The position numbers were made by a program, and so were the translations under genes. A stretch of DNA of 21,568 bases, from contig JAEZBF010000067.1 of the NCBI GenBank assembly GCA_023427545.1, positions 1 through 21,568 on the forward strand, read 5' to 3'. The number at the start of each line of letters is the position of its first letter. Position 1 is the first letter of the stretch. The notes beneath the pieces were generated by a model. That model had not been told where the DNA came from and did not search any database. It saw only the letters and a program-made list of their open reading frames with translations. Of this stretch, positions 7,867 to 13,907 are shown piece by piece. The stretch comes from Pseudomonadota bacterium (GTDB lineage Bacteria; Pseudomonadota; Alphaproteobacteria; Rhizobiales; Devosiaceae).

Positions 7867-7968
7867 TCGGGCAGACGCCGCCTGCACGGCGTCGTTCCCG
7901 CGTAGGCAGAAATCTCCGTTTGGTGGGTTGGGTTTAGCAACGGAGATTCCCGCGCTCGGGATGACCGG
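7867..7968. repeat. Intergenic repeat of two hairpins
   Basis: Two perfect inverted repeats follow each other: GACGCCG (7874-7880) with CGGCGTC (7887-7893), and AATCTCCGTT (7911-7920) with AACGGAGATT (7939-7948) around an 18-base loop. The flanks (TTCCCGCGTAGGC and TTCCCGCGCTCGGGATGACC) look like a dispersed alphaproteobacterial intergenic repeat, from memory. With copy B and the ArsR promoter this accounts for the 306-base gap between the hydrolase and the ArsR gene; no coding sequence is seen in it. Confidence 0.55.
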
Positions 7969-8038
7969 AATTAGTCCTGGCGTGGAGTGACTGCACGACC
8001 TCTCATCCGACCTACGGCCAACTTTTGCAGAATAGGTG

Positions 8039-8067
8039 TTGACGGGCGGGCTCGGCCACCGTATTAA
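8039..8067 (+). promoter_or_regulatory. Sigma-70-type promoter of the ArsR gene
   Basis: TTGACG (8039-8044) and TATTAA (8062-8067) are separated by 17 bases, close to the housekeeping consensus and unusually AT-rich for this region. The ArsR start codon lies 38 bases after the -10 box. The -10 box abuts the palindromic operator candidate. Confidence 0.65.
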
Positions 8068-8094
8068 ACCATCAGGTTATTTAACTGATCGGTT
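8067..8094. promoter_or_regulatory. Paired palindromic ArsR operator candidate
   Basis: AACCATCAGGTT (8067-8078) and AACTGATCGGTT (8083-8094) are two related 12-base near-palindromes with centres 16 bases apart, about one and a half helical turns. They overlap the end of the -10 box and the likely transcription start. The position suits autorepression by the winged-helix ArsR protein encoded just downstream. Binding is inferred. Confidence 0.5.
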
Positions 8095-8104
8095 CGATAC
8101 GGCT

Positions 8105-8452
8105 ATGGAACAGGACCAGCTCAGCCTCACGCTTGCGGCGCTCGCCGATCCGACCCGGCGCGCAATCCTGGCGCGGCTGGCGAAGGGCGAGGCGGCGGTG
8201 ACCGAGCTGGCGGCGCCGTTCGACATGAGCCTGCCGGCGGTCTCCAAGCATCTCAAGGTGCTCGAGCGTGCGGGGCTGATCTCGCGTGGCCGGGAGGCGC
8301 AGTGGCGGCCATGCCGGCTGGAGCCGGGTCCGCTCAAGGACGTCGCCGCCTTCATCGAAAACTACAGGCAGTTCTGGGAGCAGAGCCTCGACCGGCTCGA
8401 GGATTACCTCGCAAAGCTGCAGGAGGGCGATCCCGATGCGCCCAAGAACTGA
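8105..8452 (+). CDS. ArsR/SmtB-family transcriptional repressor
   Basis: A 115-residue winged-helix regulator. It shows the ArsR pattern LAALADPTRRAILARLAKGEAAVTELA, the recognition helix MSLPAVSKHLKVLERAGLI, the wing SRGREAQWRPCRLEP, and a C-terminal dimerisation helix (FWEQSLDRLEDYL). There is no Cys pair of the metal-binding ELCVCDL kind; the only Cys is in the wing. It therefore probably belongs to the non-metal subgroup that accompanies SRPBCC/AHSA1 genes. I chose ATG 8105 because the family begins there; the ATG at 8036 lies upstream of the promoter. It likely represses itself and the SRPBCC gene 141 bases downstream. Confidence 0.92.
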   Translation: MEQDQLSLTLAALADPTRRAILARLAKGEAAVTELAAPFDMSLPAVSKHLKVLERAGLISRGREAQWRPCRLEPGPLKDVAAFIENYRQFWEQSLDRLEDYLAKLQEGDPDAPKN

Positions 8453-8521
8453 CGCGGAGCCACAGACATGGGCGAGGTGCTGCCGTACCGGCCACGGCCG
8501 GGGAGCCTTTGGGCCACTACG

Positions 8522-8593
8522 CTGCGGCTGCTCTGGAACGCCTCGCTCAACCGCCTCACCGACTATCTGACAATCATGCAGGAGGAGACGAAA
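8522..8593 (+). other. Possible remnant of a second ArsR C-terminus
   Basis: Between the ArsR stop and the next start there is an open stretch, in frame with the downstream gene, reading LRLLWNASLNRLTDYLTIMQE. It resembles the end of the neighbouring ArsR (YRQFWEQSLDRLEDYLAKLQE): R, W, SL, RL, DYL and QE are shared. The similarity suggests a partial duplication or the leftover of a second ArsR gene that ended here. It is probably not translated, since a strong ribosome-binding site (GGAGGAG) and ATG follow at 8581-8596. Confidence 0.4.
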
Positions 8594-9079
8594 ATGGACG
8601 ACCTGAAGATCACCGCGCCGGACGGCGAACCGGTCCTGTTCTTCACCCGGACCCTCAAGGCGCCGCGGGCGCTGGTGTGGAAGGCGCTCTCGGAGCCCGA
8701 GCACGTGGTCCGCTGGTGGGGGCCGCACGACCACAAGAACCGGGTCGTCACCTTCGACTTCCGGGTCGGCGGCAAGTGGGAGATCGAGACCACGACCGGT
8801 GATGGGCAGAAGATCCTGTTCTTCGGCGAGTACCGCGAGATCGCAAAGCCCGAGAAGGTGACGCAGACGTTCGCCTTCGACCATCTGCCGCCGGACATGT
8901 TCAGCCTCGACACCGTGGTGCTCGAAGACCAGGGCGACAAGACGATCTATCGGGGCTACTCGACGCTGCCGGACGTCGCCGCTCGCGATGCGATGGTCGC
9001 CTCGGGCATGGAGTACGGGATGCGCGAGGGCTTCGAGCGGCTCGACCAGATGCTGGAAGACTGGAAGGCGCCGGCCTGA
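8594..9079 (+). CDS. SRPBCC/AHSA1-family protein 1
   Basis: A 161-residue protein of the START/Bet v1-like fold, AHSA1 (activator of Hsp90 ATPase homologue 1) family. Landmarks are FTRTLKAPRALVWKALSEP near the N-terminus, RWWGPHD, FDFRVGGKWEIE, and the C-terminal helix MEYGMREGFERLDQMLEDW. Such proteins bind hydrophobic ligands in a deep cavity; in bacteria most have no known function. The ATG at 8594 is chosen because GGAGGAG ends seven bases before it; an in-frame ATG at 8576 and the longer frame from 8468 cover the ArsR-like remnant. It is probably controlled by the upstream ArsR. A REP-like repeat follows directly. Confidence 0.9.
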   Translation: MDDLKITAPDGEPVLFFTRTLKAPRALVWKALSEPEHVVRWWGPHDHKNRVVTFDFRVGGKWEIETTTGDGQKILFFGEYREIAKPEKVTQTFAFDHLPPDMFSLDTVVLEDQGDKTIYRGYSTLPDVAARDAMVASGMEYGMREGFERLDQMLEDWKAPA

Positions 9080-9094
9080 GCGGCAGTGTTCCCG

Positions 9095-9180
9095 GACCTC
9101 GTGGTTCGACGAGCTCACCATGGGTCCTCAGAAACTCACCAGTAGCCCTCATGGTGAGCCTTTTGAACCACGAGAGCGTG
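9095..9180. repeat. REP-like palindromic repeat, copy C
   Basis: The left arm (9097-9122, CCTCGTGGTTCGACGAGC then TCACCATG) pairs with the right arm (about 9147-9174, CCTCATGGTGAGCC then TTTTGAACCACGAG) around a loop of about 25 bases containing CACCAGTAGC. The loop text recurs in copy D. The right arm ends 12 bases before the start of the next gene, so a hairpin in the mRNA would touch its translation start region. Confidence 0.85.
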
Positions 9181-9186
9181 GCACGG

Positions 9187-9705
9187 ATGACTACGATGGA
9201 CGACTACGCCGCAACTCCTACCGATAGCGAACGGGTGCTTGTCATCACGCGCATCTTCAAGGCGCCGCGGACGCTGGTGTGGCGAGCGTTCTCGGACCCA
9301 TTCCACCTCAGCCAGTGGTGGGGACCGGAAGGGTTCACCAATCCGGTCTGCGAACTGGACTTCCGGGTCGGCGGGCGCTGGCGCAACGTGATGCGGGGAC
9401 CCGACGGGCAGGCATACCCGGCCGAGTTCACCTTCCTCGAGATCACCCCGCCGGAGCGAATCGTCTTCCGCAATGCGGAGCCCGACAATGCCCCGGTCTG
9501 GCAAGGCAATCCGCCGCCGAGCTTCGTACGGACGCTGACCTTCGATGAGGACGGACCGAACCGCACCGTGTTCACGATGCGCGCGGAGTTCGCCTCTGCC
9601 GCCGAGTTTGCCCGCGCGGCATCGCGCGGCTTCCGCCAGGGCAGCGAGGAGAGTTTCGACCGGCTGTCCAGGCTGCTCGAGCAGCAAGTGCGGGAGGCAC
9701 CATGA
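9187..9705 (+). CDS. SRPBCC/AHSA1-family protein 2
   Basis: A 172-residue AHSA1-type SRPBCC protein: ITRIFKAPRTLVWRAFSDP, QWWGPEGF, LDFRVGGRWRNVM, ITPPERIVFRN, and a C-terminal helix GFRQGSEESFDRLSRLLEQ. It is a paralogue of the proteins at 8594 and 10871. I start at ATG 9187; an alternative ATG is 9196, and the apparent extension to 9151 is repeat sequence, not gene. No clear ribosome-binding site precedes it; the repeat arm is there instead. Its stop codon overlaps an ATG (ATGA), which opens an eight-codon frame ending in TAG. The ligand is unknown. Confidence 0.9.
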   Translation: MTTMDDYAATPTDSERVLVITRIFKAPRTLVWRAFSDPFHLSQWWGPEGFTNPVCELDFRVGGRWRNVMRGPDGQAYPAEFTFLEITPPERIVFRNAEPDNAPVWQGNPPPSFVRTLTFDEDGPNRTVFTMRAEFASAAEFARAASRGFRQGSEESFDRLSRLLEQQVREAP

Positions 9706-9817
9706 CAGCAACCGCGACGCCAGCATAGGCGGCGAGAGCCGCGAAATCATTCACTGGAGTCGGCCAGCGCCTTTCCGCGCCGCGGGCGGGCTCACCCGAA
9801 AACACTGGAGCCGGACC

Positions 9818-10756
9818 ATGCTCAGACGCACATTCCTAACCCTATCCGCCGCTGCGGGCGTTCTCGGCGCCCTGCCCGTTAGGGCCCAGACCCAACCCTC
9901 GTCCACGGAGACAAAGACCATGCTCACCCCGACCTCGTCCGGCTACGCCCCGGTCAACGGCGTCAAGCTCTGGTACCAGACCTACGGCGAGGGCAAGCCA
10001 CTCGTGCTGCTTCACGGCGGCTTCACCAATATCGAAATGTTCATGCCGATCCTGCCGGCACTGGCGGCGGGCCGACAGGTGATCGGCGTCGAGCTGCAGG
10101 GCCATGGCCGCACCGGGCCGCTGGGACGGCCGATGACGTGGGAGAGCCTTGCGACCGACATCGCCGAGCTGATCCGCTACCTCGGCCACGAGAAGGCGGA
10201 CGTGATGGGGTACTCGCTGGGCGGAGGCACGGCGATCCGCACCGCCATCGACCATCCCGAGGTCGTCGACCACGTGGTGGCGGTCTCGGCGACTTATGCC
10301 TTCTCGGGCTGGCAGGATTACAACCAGCAGGGGATGAAGGGCATGGCTGCCGATCCGGTCGCGGCGGCGGCGGGAATGAAGCAGACGCCGCTCTATCCGA
10401 TGTACACCGCGGTGGCGAAAGATCCGGAGGCGAGCTGGCCCAAGGCGGTCGAGGAGATCGTCGGACTGGTCGGCACCGACTTCGACTGGTCGGCGGAAGT
10501 CGCCAAGATAAAGGCGCCGACGCTGCTCGTGGTGGGGGACTGGGACAGCGTCCGCATTTCGCATGCGGCGAAGTTCTTCGAGCTCCTTGGCGGCAGCAAG
10601 CAGGACGCGATGTACGACCGCTCGGGGATGAACCAGAACCGCATGGCGGTGCTGCCCAACACGACGCACTACGAAAGCGGCGTGTCGCCGATGCTGCCGC
10701 CGATCGTGATCCCGTTCCTCGATGGGTATCCGCCGGTCCCGCTGTTTGCGGGGTGA
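9818..10756 (+). CDS. Exported alpha/beta hydrolase, possible Tat substrate
   Basis: A 312-residue protein with an N-terminal signal (LRRTFLTLSAAAGVLGALPVRAQ) whose twin Arg followed by x-Phe-Leu fits a Tat signal. The hydrolase fold follows: LLHGGFT, LQGHGRTG, nucleophile elbow GYSLGG with Ser133, acid Asp241 or Asp243 (GDWDSV) and His284 (NTTHYES). Export implies a periplasmic or cell-surface substrate, which sets it apart from the cytoplasmic hydrolase at 11374. The ATG at 9818 is supported by GGAG seven bases upstream; the frame stays open back to 9545 over the SRPBCC gene, but that part is antisense-like noise. It follows SRPBCC 2 by 112 bases that hold no other gene, and a REP-like repeat follows it. 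Confidence 0.9.
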   Translation: MLRRTFLTLSAAAGVLGALPVRAQTQPSSTETKTMLTPTSSGYAPVNGVKLWYQTYGEGKPLVLLHGGFTNIEMFMPILPALAAGRQVIGVELQGHGRTGPLGRPMTWESLATDIAELIRYLGHEKADVMGYSLGGGTAIRTAIDHPEVVDHVVAVSATYAFSGWQDYNQQGMKGMAADPVAAAAGMKQTPLYPMYTAVAKDPEASWPKAVEEIVGLVGTDFDWSAEVAKIKAPTLLVVGDWDSVRISHAAKFFELLGGSKQDAMYDRSGMNQNRMAVLPNTTHYESGVSPMLPPIVIPFLDGYPPVPLFAG

Positions 10757-10765
10757 GTGGACCCG

Positions 10766-10853
10766 GACCTCGTGGCTCGACAGGCTCGCCCCATGAGGTC
10801 TCACAAAACCAGCAGTAGCCCTCATGGTGAGCCGGTCGAACCACGAGGGCGTG
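10766..10853. repeat. REP-like palindromic repeat, copy D
   Basis: The left arm (10768-10798, CCTCGTGGCTCGACAGGC then TCGCCCCATGAGG) pairs with the right arm (10820-10848, CCTCATGGTGAGCC then GGTCGAACCACGAGG). The loop carries CCAGCAGTAGC, matching copy C (CACCAGTAGC). Bases after the arm (GCGTG) also match copy C. It lies between the exported hydrolase stop and SRPBCC 3. Confidence 0.85.
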
Positions 10854-10870
10854 ACGCCAGGTTGCAGATT

Positions 10871-11368
10871 ATGAATGAGAACATCGTTGAGACGCCGGCG
10901 GACGAGCCGGTCATTTTCATCCGGCGGACGTTCGCGGCGCCGCGGACGCTGGTGTGGCACTGCTATACCGACCCGGCGCACATGGCGCATTTCTGGGGGC
11001 CGCGCGAGGCGAGGACGACGACCACGATCAGCGCGCTCGAACCGGGCGGGGTGTGGGTCACGAACGGGGTCTACGAGGGCGGCGGCACTTATGGATACAC
11101 CAGCGTCTACCTCGAGATCGCGGCGCCGAAGCGCATTGTCTATCGCGACGCCCCCGACGGCTGGCCGGGCGGGCTCGAGGGGCTGCCGCCGGTGACGCTG
11201 CATTCCACGATCGCGCTGGCGGAGGACGGGGCGCGGACACACCTCACGGTGACGGTGCGGTGCAACTCGATCGCCGAGCGCGATGAGAACGTCCGGCGTG
11301 GCTTCGCCGGCATGGTCGGCGTCGGCAACGACCGCCTCGCCGAATACCTCGCGACACTCAAGGAGTAG
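10871..11368 (+). CDS. SRPBCC/AHSA1-family protein 3
   Basis: A 165-residue AHSA1-type SRPBCC protein with IRRTFAAPRTLVWHCYTDP, HFWGPRE, a degenerate ALEPGGVWVTNG where its paralogues have FRVGG, AAPKRIVYRDAP, and the C-terminal helix GFAGMVGVGNDRLAEYL. I start at ATG 10871; the frame remains open back to 10757, but that part is the REP-like repeat. It lacks a strong ribosome-binding site. The next gene starts five bases after its stop with GGAG inside the stop region, so the two form a coupled pair. It is the most diverged of the three SRPBCC paralogues here. Confidence 0.9.
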   Translation: MNENIVETPADEPVIFIRRTFAAPRTLVWHCYTDPAHMAHFWGPREARTTTTISALEPGGVWVTNGVYEGGGTYGYTSVYLEIAAPKRIVYRDAPDGWPGGLEGLPPVTLHSTIALAEDGARTHLTVTVRCNSIAERDENVRRGFAGMVGVGNDRLAEYLATLKE

Positions 11369-11373
11369 GGAGC

Positions 11374-12174
11374 ATGGCCTTCGTCACCTCAATGGACGGA
11401 ACGAAGATCGCCTATGAGACGATGGGGAGCGGTCCTCCGCTCATCCTCGTGGACGGTGCAATGTGCTACCGCGACAATGGCCCGATGCGGCCGCTGGCAG
11501 AGGCGCTGAAGGACCGCTTCACGGTGCTCCTTTACGATCGCCGGGGGCGCGGGGAGAGCGGCAACACCCTGCCCTATCATCCCGATCGCGAGGTCGAGGA
11601 CATTGCGGCGCTGCTCGAGACTTTCGGCGGCGAGGCGTTCGTCTACGGCTGCTCGTCGGGCGGCGCGCTCGCGATGGATGCGGCGGCGCGGCTGAGCGGG
11701 ATCCGCAAGCTGATGGTCTATGAGGCGCCGTTGATCGTCGACGGCATACATGCGCCGCTGCCGGCCGATGAAGCCGAGCGGACCCGGCAGCTGGTCGCCA
11801 GCGGCAAGGCGGATAAGGCGGTGAAGCGGTTCCTCGGCTTCGTCGGGGTGCCCAAAGTCATGCTGGCGCTGTTTCCGCTGATGCTGGGCAAGGCGTGGCG
11901 GAAGATGACCGGGATCGCCGCGACCCTGGCCCATGACTACGAGATCGTCGGTCCCCTGCAGCGCGGCGAGCCGCTGCCCGCCGGACGCTGGGCGGATATC
12001 TCGGCGCCAACGCTGATCGCGGATGGCGGCAAGAGCCCGGCATGGATGCGCAACGGCGCCGCCGCGCTGGCGCGGCACCTGGGGGCCGACTACCGGACGC
12101 TTCCCGGGCAGACGCATATGGTCAAGCCCGAACCGCAGGCGGCGGTGATCAAGGATTTCTTCGGACGGGCGTGA
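11374..12174 (+). CDS. Alpha/beta hydrolase paired with SRPBCC 3
   Basis: A 266-residue cytoplasmic alpha/beta hydrolase: MAFVTSMDGTKIAYETMGSG opening, DRRGRGESG, nucleophile elbow GCSSGG with Ser94, probable acid Asp217 (LIADGGKS) and His248 (GQTHMVKP). The oxyanion region is unusual, VDGAMC in place of HG. It is separated from the SRPBCC 3 stop by five bases and should share its transcript. The two may act on one ligand, the SRPBCC protein binding and the hydrolase cleaving, but this is inference. The next gene is convergent with a 15-base gap. Confidence 0.9.
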   Translation: MAFVTSMDGTKIAYETMGSGPPLILVDGAMCYRDNGPMRPLAEALKDRFTVLLYDRRGRGESGNTLPYHPDREVEDIAALLETFGGEAFVYGCSSGGALAMDAAARLSGIRKLMVYEAPLIVDGIHAPLPADEAERTRQLVASGKADKAVKRFLGFVGVPKVMLALFPLMLGKAWRKMTGIAATLAHDYEIVGPLQRGEPLPAGRWADISAPTLIADGGKSPAWMRNGAAALARHLGADYRTLPGQTHMVKPEPQAAVIKDFFGRA

Positions 12175-12189
12175 AGCCCGAACCTGAGC

Positions 12190-12747
12190 CTATTCGGACC
12201 CGACCGCGTTGGCCTTGGCGGCTTCCACCGTACCGGGCGGCGGGAAATCCATGGTGACGAGCATGAACGCGCCGCCGGCGCGTTCGACGGCAGCCAGCAT
12301 CTTCCGCCGGAGGACGCGCTCGATGACGATGCAGCCGCCGCTGCCGCGCGGCTCGGGGCCCTGGATAAGGAACTGCTCCTCGTCGAAATTGCGCGTGGTG
12401 TACTGCATGCGCTGCCCGCCGATGGGGGTGAGCGGACTGATCGGCGGGCGCTTGGTGCCGACGTAGCGGCTGGGGACCTCGATCTTCCAGATGCCGGGCG
12501 GGATGACGCCGCCGCGCTGATCGCGCGTCGACGGACGCGTCGGATCGAACGACTCCGGGGCGGTATCGGGCTCGCCGCGCGTGCGGCCACGTCCGCCGCC
12601 CGAAAACGCCTGCAGCACGAAGCTCTCGCCAGCGATCGCGCCAACGAGGCTCTGCGCCATGGCGTAGTAGACAAAGTCGAACTTGGTCCCGGGCAGCGCC
12701 TCAAAAACGCGCTGCGCACGGGCGATGAGCTCATAATCGAGCGGCAT
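12190..12747 (-). CDS. DUF2778 (Tlde1-like) domain protein lacking the usual His
   Basis: A 185-residue protein without signal peptide. It carries the DUF2778 pattern: FVLQAFSGGGRGRTRGEP, GGVIPPGIWKIEVPSRY, SPLTPIGG, FLIQGPEPRGSGGCIVIE. In this family (Tlde1-type L,D-transpeptidase-like effectors and relatives) the last motif normally reads FxIHG...GCI, with a His and a Cys about ten residues apart. Here the Cys (139) is kept but the His position is Gln129, so activity is doubtful. I chose ATG 12747; ATG 12789 would add 14 residues with no family match. It is the only minus-strand gene in the cluster and shares its upstream region with the ECF42-regulated operon. The family call comes from motifs alone. 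Confidence 0.68.
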   Translation of the reverse strand: MPLDYELIARAQRVFEALPGTKFDFVYYAMAQSLVGAIAGESFVLQAFSGGGRGRTRGEPDTAPESFDPTRPSTRDQRGGVIPPGIWKIEVPSRYVGTKRPPISPLTPIGGQRMQYTTRNFDEEQFLIQGPEPRGSGGCIVIERVLRRKMLAAVERAGGAFMLVTMDFPPPGTVEAAKANAVGSE

Positions 12748-12859
12748 GGAGAGCCCCCCGGCACCTGCGCACGGGGCAAACCTACCCACCTCGACGAGGA
12801 AGGCAATGCCTGGGCTCCAATGTCTATCGTAGATACGCAGAAAAAAACTTGCCGGGCCA

Positions 12860-12886
12860 TGTCGATTCCGGTCGGCGGCGCTCGTC
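12860..12886 (+). promoter_or_regulatory. ECF42-type promoter for the YCII-YCII-sigma operon
   Basis: TGTCGA (12860-12865) and CGTC (12883-12886) are separated by exactly 17 bases. As I recall the literature on ECF42 sigma factors, their target promoters carry TGTCGA at -35 and CGA/TC at -10, upstream of DGPF genes. The DGPF gene starts about 50 bases further on and the ECF42 gene is in the same operon, so the factor probably drives its own expression. Confidence 0.65.
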
Positions 12887-12938
12887 GTGGTAGTAGAGCG
12901 AGGGCATTCCCGCTCTCCACAAACCGAGGAGAAGACCG

Positions 12939-13367
12939 ATGCGCTTCATGATGATCATAAAGGCCAACGCGGATACCGAAGCCGGCGTGATGCCGAGCAG
13001 CGAAGCCTTCGCGGCGATGGGCCGCTACAACGAAGAACTGATCCAGGCGGGTGCGCTGCTGGCGGCCGAGGGCCTGCAGGCGAGCTCGAAAGGCGCCCGC
13101 GTCAGCAAGGAGGGCGGCAGGACAGTCGTTCAGGACGGCCCGTTCAGCGAGACCAAAGAGCTGATCGCCGGGTTCTGGCTCATCGACGTCAAGAACTACG
13201 ATGAGGCGCTGGCCTGGGCCAAGCGCGTGCCGCTCGATGAGGGCGACCAGGTCGAGCTGCGCAAGGTGTTCGAGGCCGCGGACTTCCCCGCCGACCTGAT
13301 CCCCGAGGAGAACCTGCGCAAGGAGCAGGAGTGGCGCGCCGCCAACGAGCGGCCGGTCACCGCCTGA
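12939..13367 (+). CDS. YCII/DGPF-domain protein 1
   Basis: A 142-residue YCII-related protein with the diagnostic DGPF motif (VQDGPFSETKELIAGFWLIDV, about 65-85), an N-terminal strand RFMMIIKAN, and YDEALAWAKRVP. YCII folds are small dimeric ferredoxin-like domains; their role with ECF42 sigma factors is unresolved. The start is supported by GAGGAGA six bases before the ATG. It is first in a three-gene operon (gaps of 45 bases each) behind an ECF42-type promoter, and is a paralogue of the next gene, sharing AEGLQ, SSxGARV and DGPF blocks. Confidence 0.92.
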   Translation: MRFMMIIKANADTEAGVMPSSEAFAAMGRYNEELIQAGALLAAEGLQASSKGARVSKEGGRTVVQDGPFSETKELIAGFWLIDVKNYDEALAWAKRVPLDEGDQVELRKVFEAADFPADLIPEENLRKEQEWRAANERPVTA

Positions 13368-13412
13368 CGTCCAAGCGTCCGAGACAAACACCAGGGAAAG
13401 AGGAGACCGACG

Positions 13413-13862
13413 ATGCGATACATGATCCTGGTCAAGCACACCTATCAAGACGAGGTCAGCCCGCGCGGGGACTTCGACGACCTGCTGGTCGAGATGGGCA
13501 AGTACAACCAGCAGCTGATCGATGCCGGCGTCATGCTGGCGGGCGAGGGCCTGCAGCCGAGCAGTTCGGGCGCGCGCGTCCAGTTCAGCAAGGACAAGGC
13601 GCCTTCGGTCAAGGACGGCCCGTTCACTGAGTCCAAGGAACTGGTCGGCGGCTTCTGGATCATCAAGGCCAAGGACCTCGCCGAGGCGGTGGAGTGGGCC
13701 AAGAAGATCCCGTTCAAGGACGGCGAGGTCGAGGTGCGCCGGGTCTCGGAGGTCGAGGACTTCACGAGCAACGAGAAAACCGCCGAGACGCTGCAGGCCG
13801 AGCAGACCTACCGCGACACCGGCAAGTGGCCGGACGCGGGCTCCCAGCAGCAGCAGCAATAG
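13413..13862 (+). CDS. YCII/DGPF-domain protein 2
   Basis: A 149-residue paralogue of the preceding protein: RYMILVKHTYQDE, AGEGLQPSSSGARVQFSKD, VKDGPFTESKELVGGFWII, AVEWAKKIPFKDGEVEVR. The C-terminus ends in a short Gln run (QQQQQ). The start has GAGGAGA upstream of ATG 13413. It lies 45 bases after YCII 1 and 45 bases before the ECF42 sigma gene, with a hairpin in the latter gap. The tandem pair suggests a local duplication, or a heterodimer. Confidence 0.92.
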   Translation: MRYMILVKHTYQDEVSPRGDFDDLLVEMGKYNQQLIDAGVMLAGEGLQPSSSGARVQFSKDKAPSVKDGPFTESKELVGGFWIIKAKDLAEAVEWAKKIPFKDGEVEVRRVSEVEDFTSNEKTAETLQAEQTYRDTGKWPDAGSQQQQQ

Positions 13863-13875
13863 CGCCGAGCTTGCA

Positions 13876-13906
13876 GCGGCGGAGGGAAGCTGTTTTCCTC
13901 CGCCGC
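13876..13906 (+). promoter_or_regulatory. Hairpin over the sigma-factor translation start region
   Basis: GCGGCGGAGG (13876-13885) and CCTCCGCCGC (13897-13906) form a perfect ten-base GC-rich stem with an 11-base loop. The left arm holds the only Shine-Dalgarno-like GGAGG before the sigma gene, and the right arm ends one base before its GTG. The stem would hide the ribosome-binding site. No T run follows, so a simple terminator is unlikely. Confidence 0.5.
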
Positions 13907-13907
13907 C

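Noticed and set aside
1..10853. REP-like repeats considered as a CRISPR array or as IS ends
   Set aside because: The copies are kilobases apart and inverted within themselves, with no regular spacers, no cas genes, no transposase and no target-site duplications.
9842..11242. Minus-strand frame of 466 codons over the exported hydrolase and SRPBCC 3
   Set aside because: Spans two real genes and a repeat, is Arg/His-rich and has no motif.
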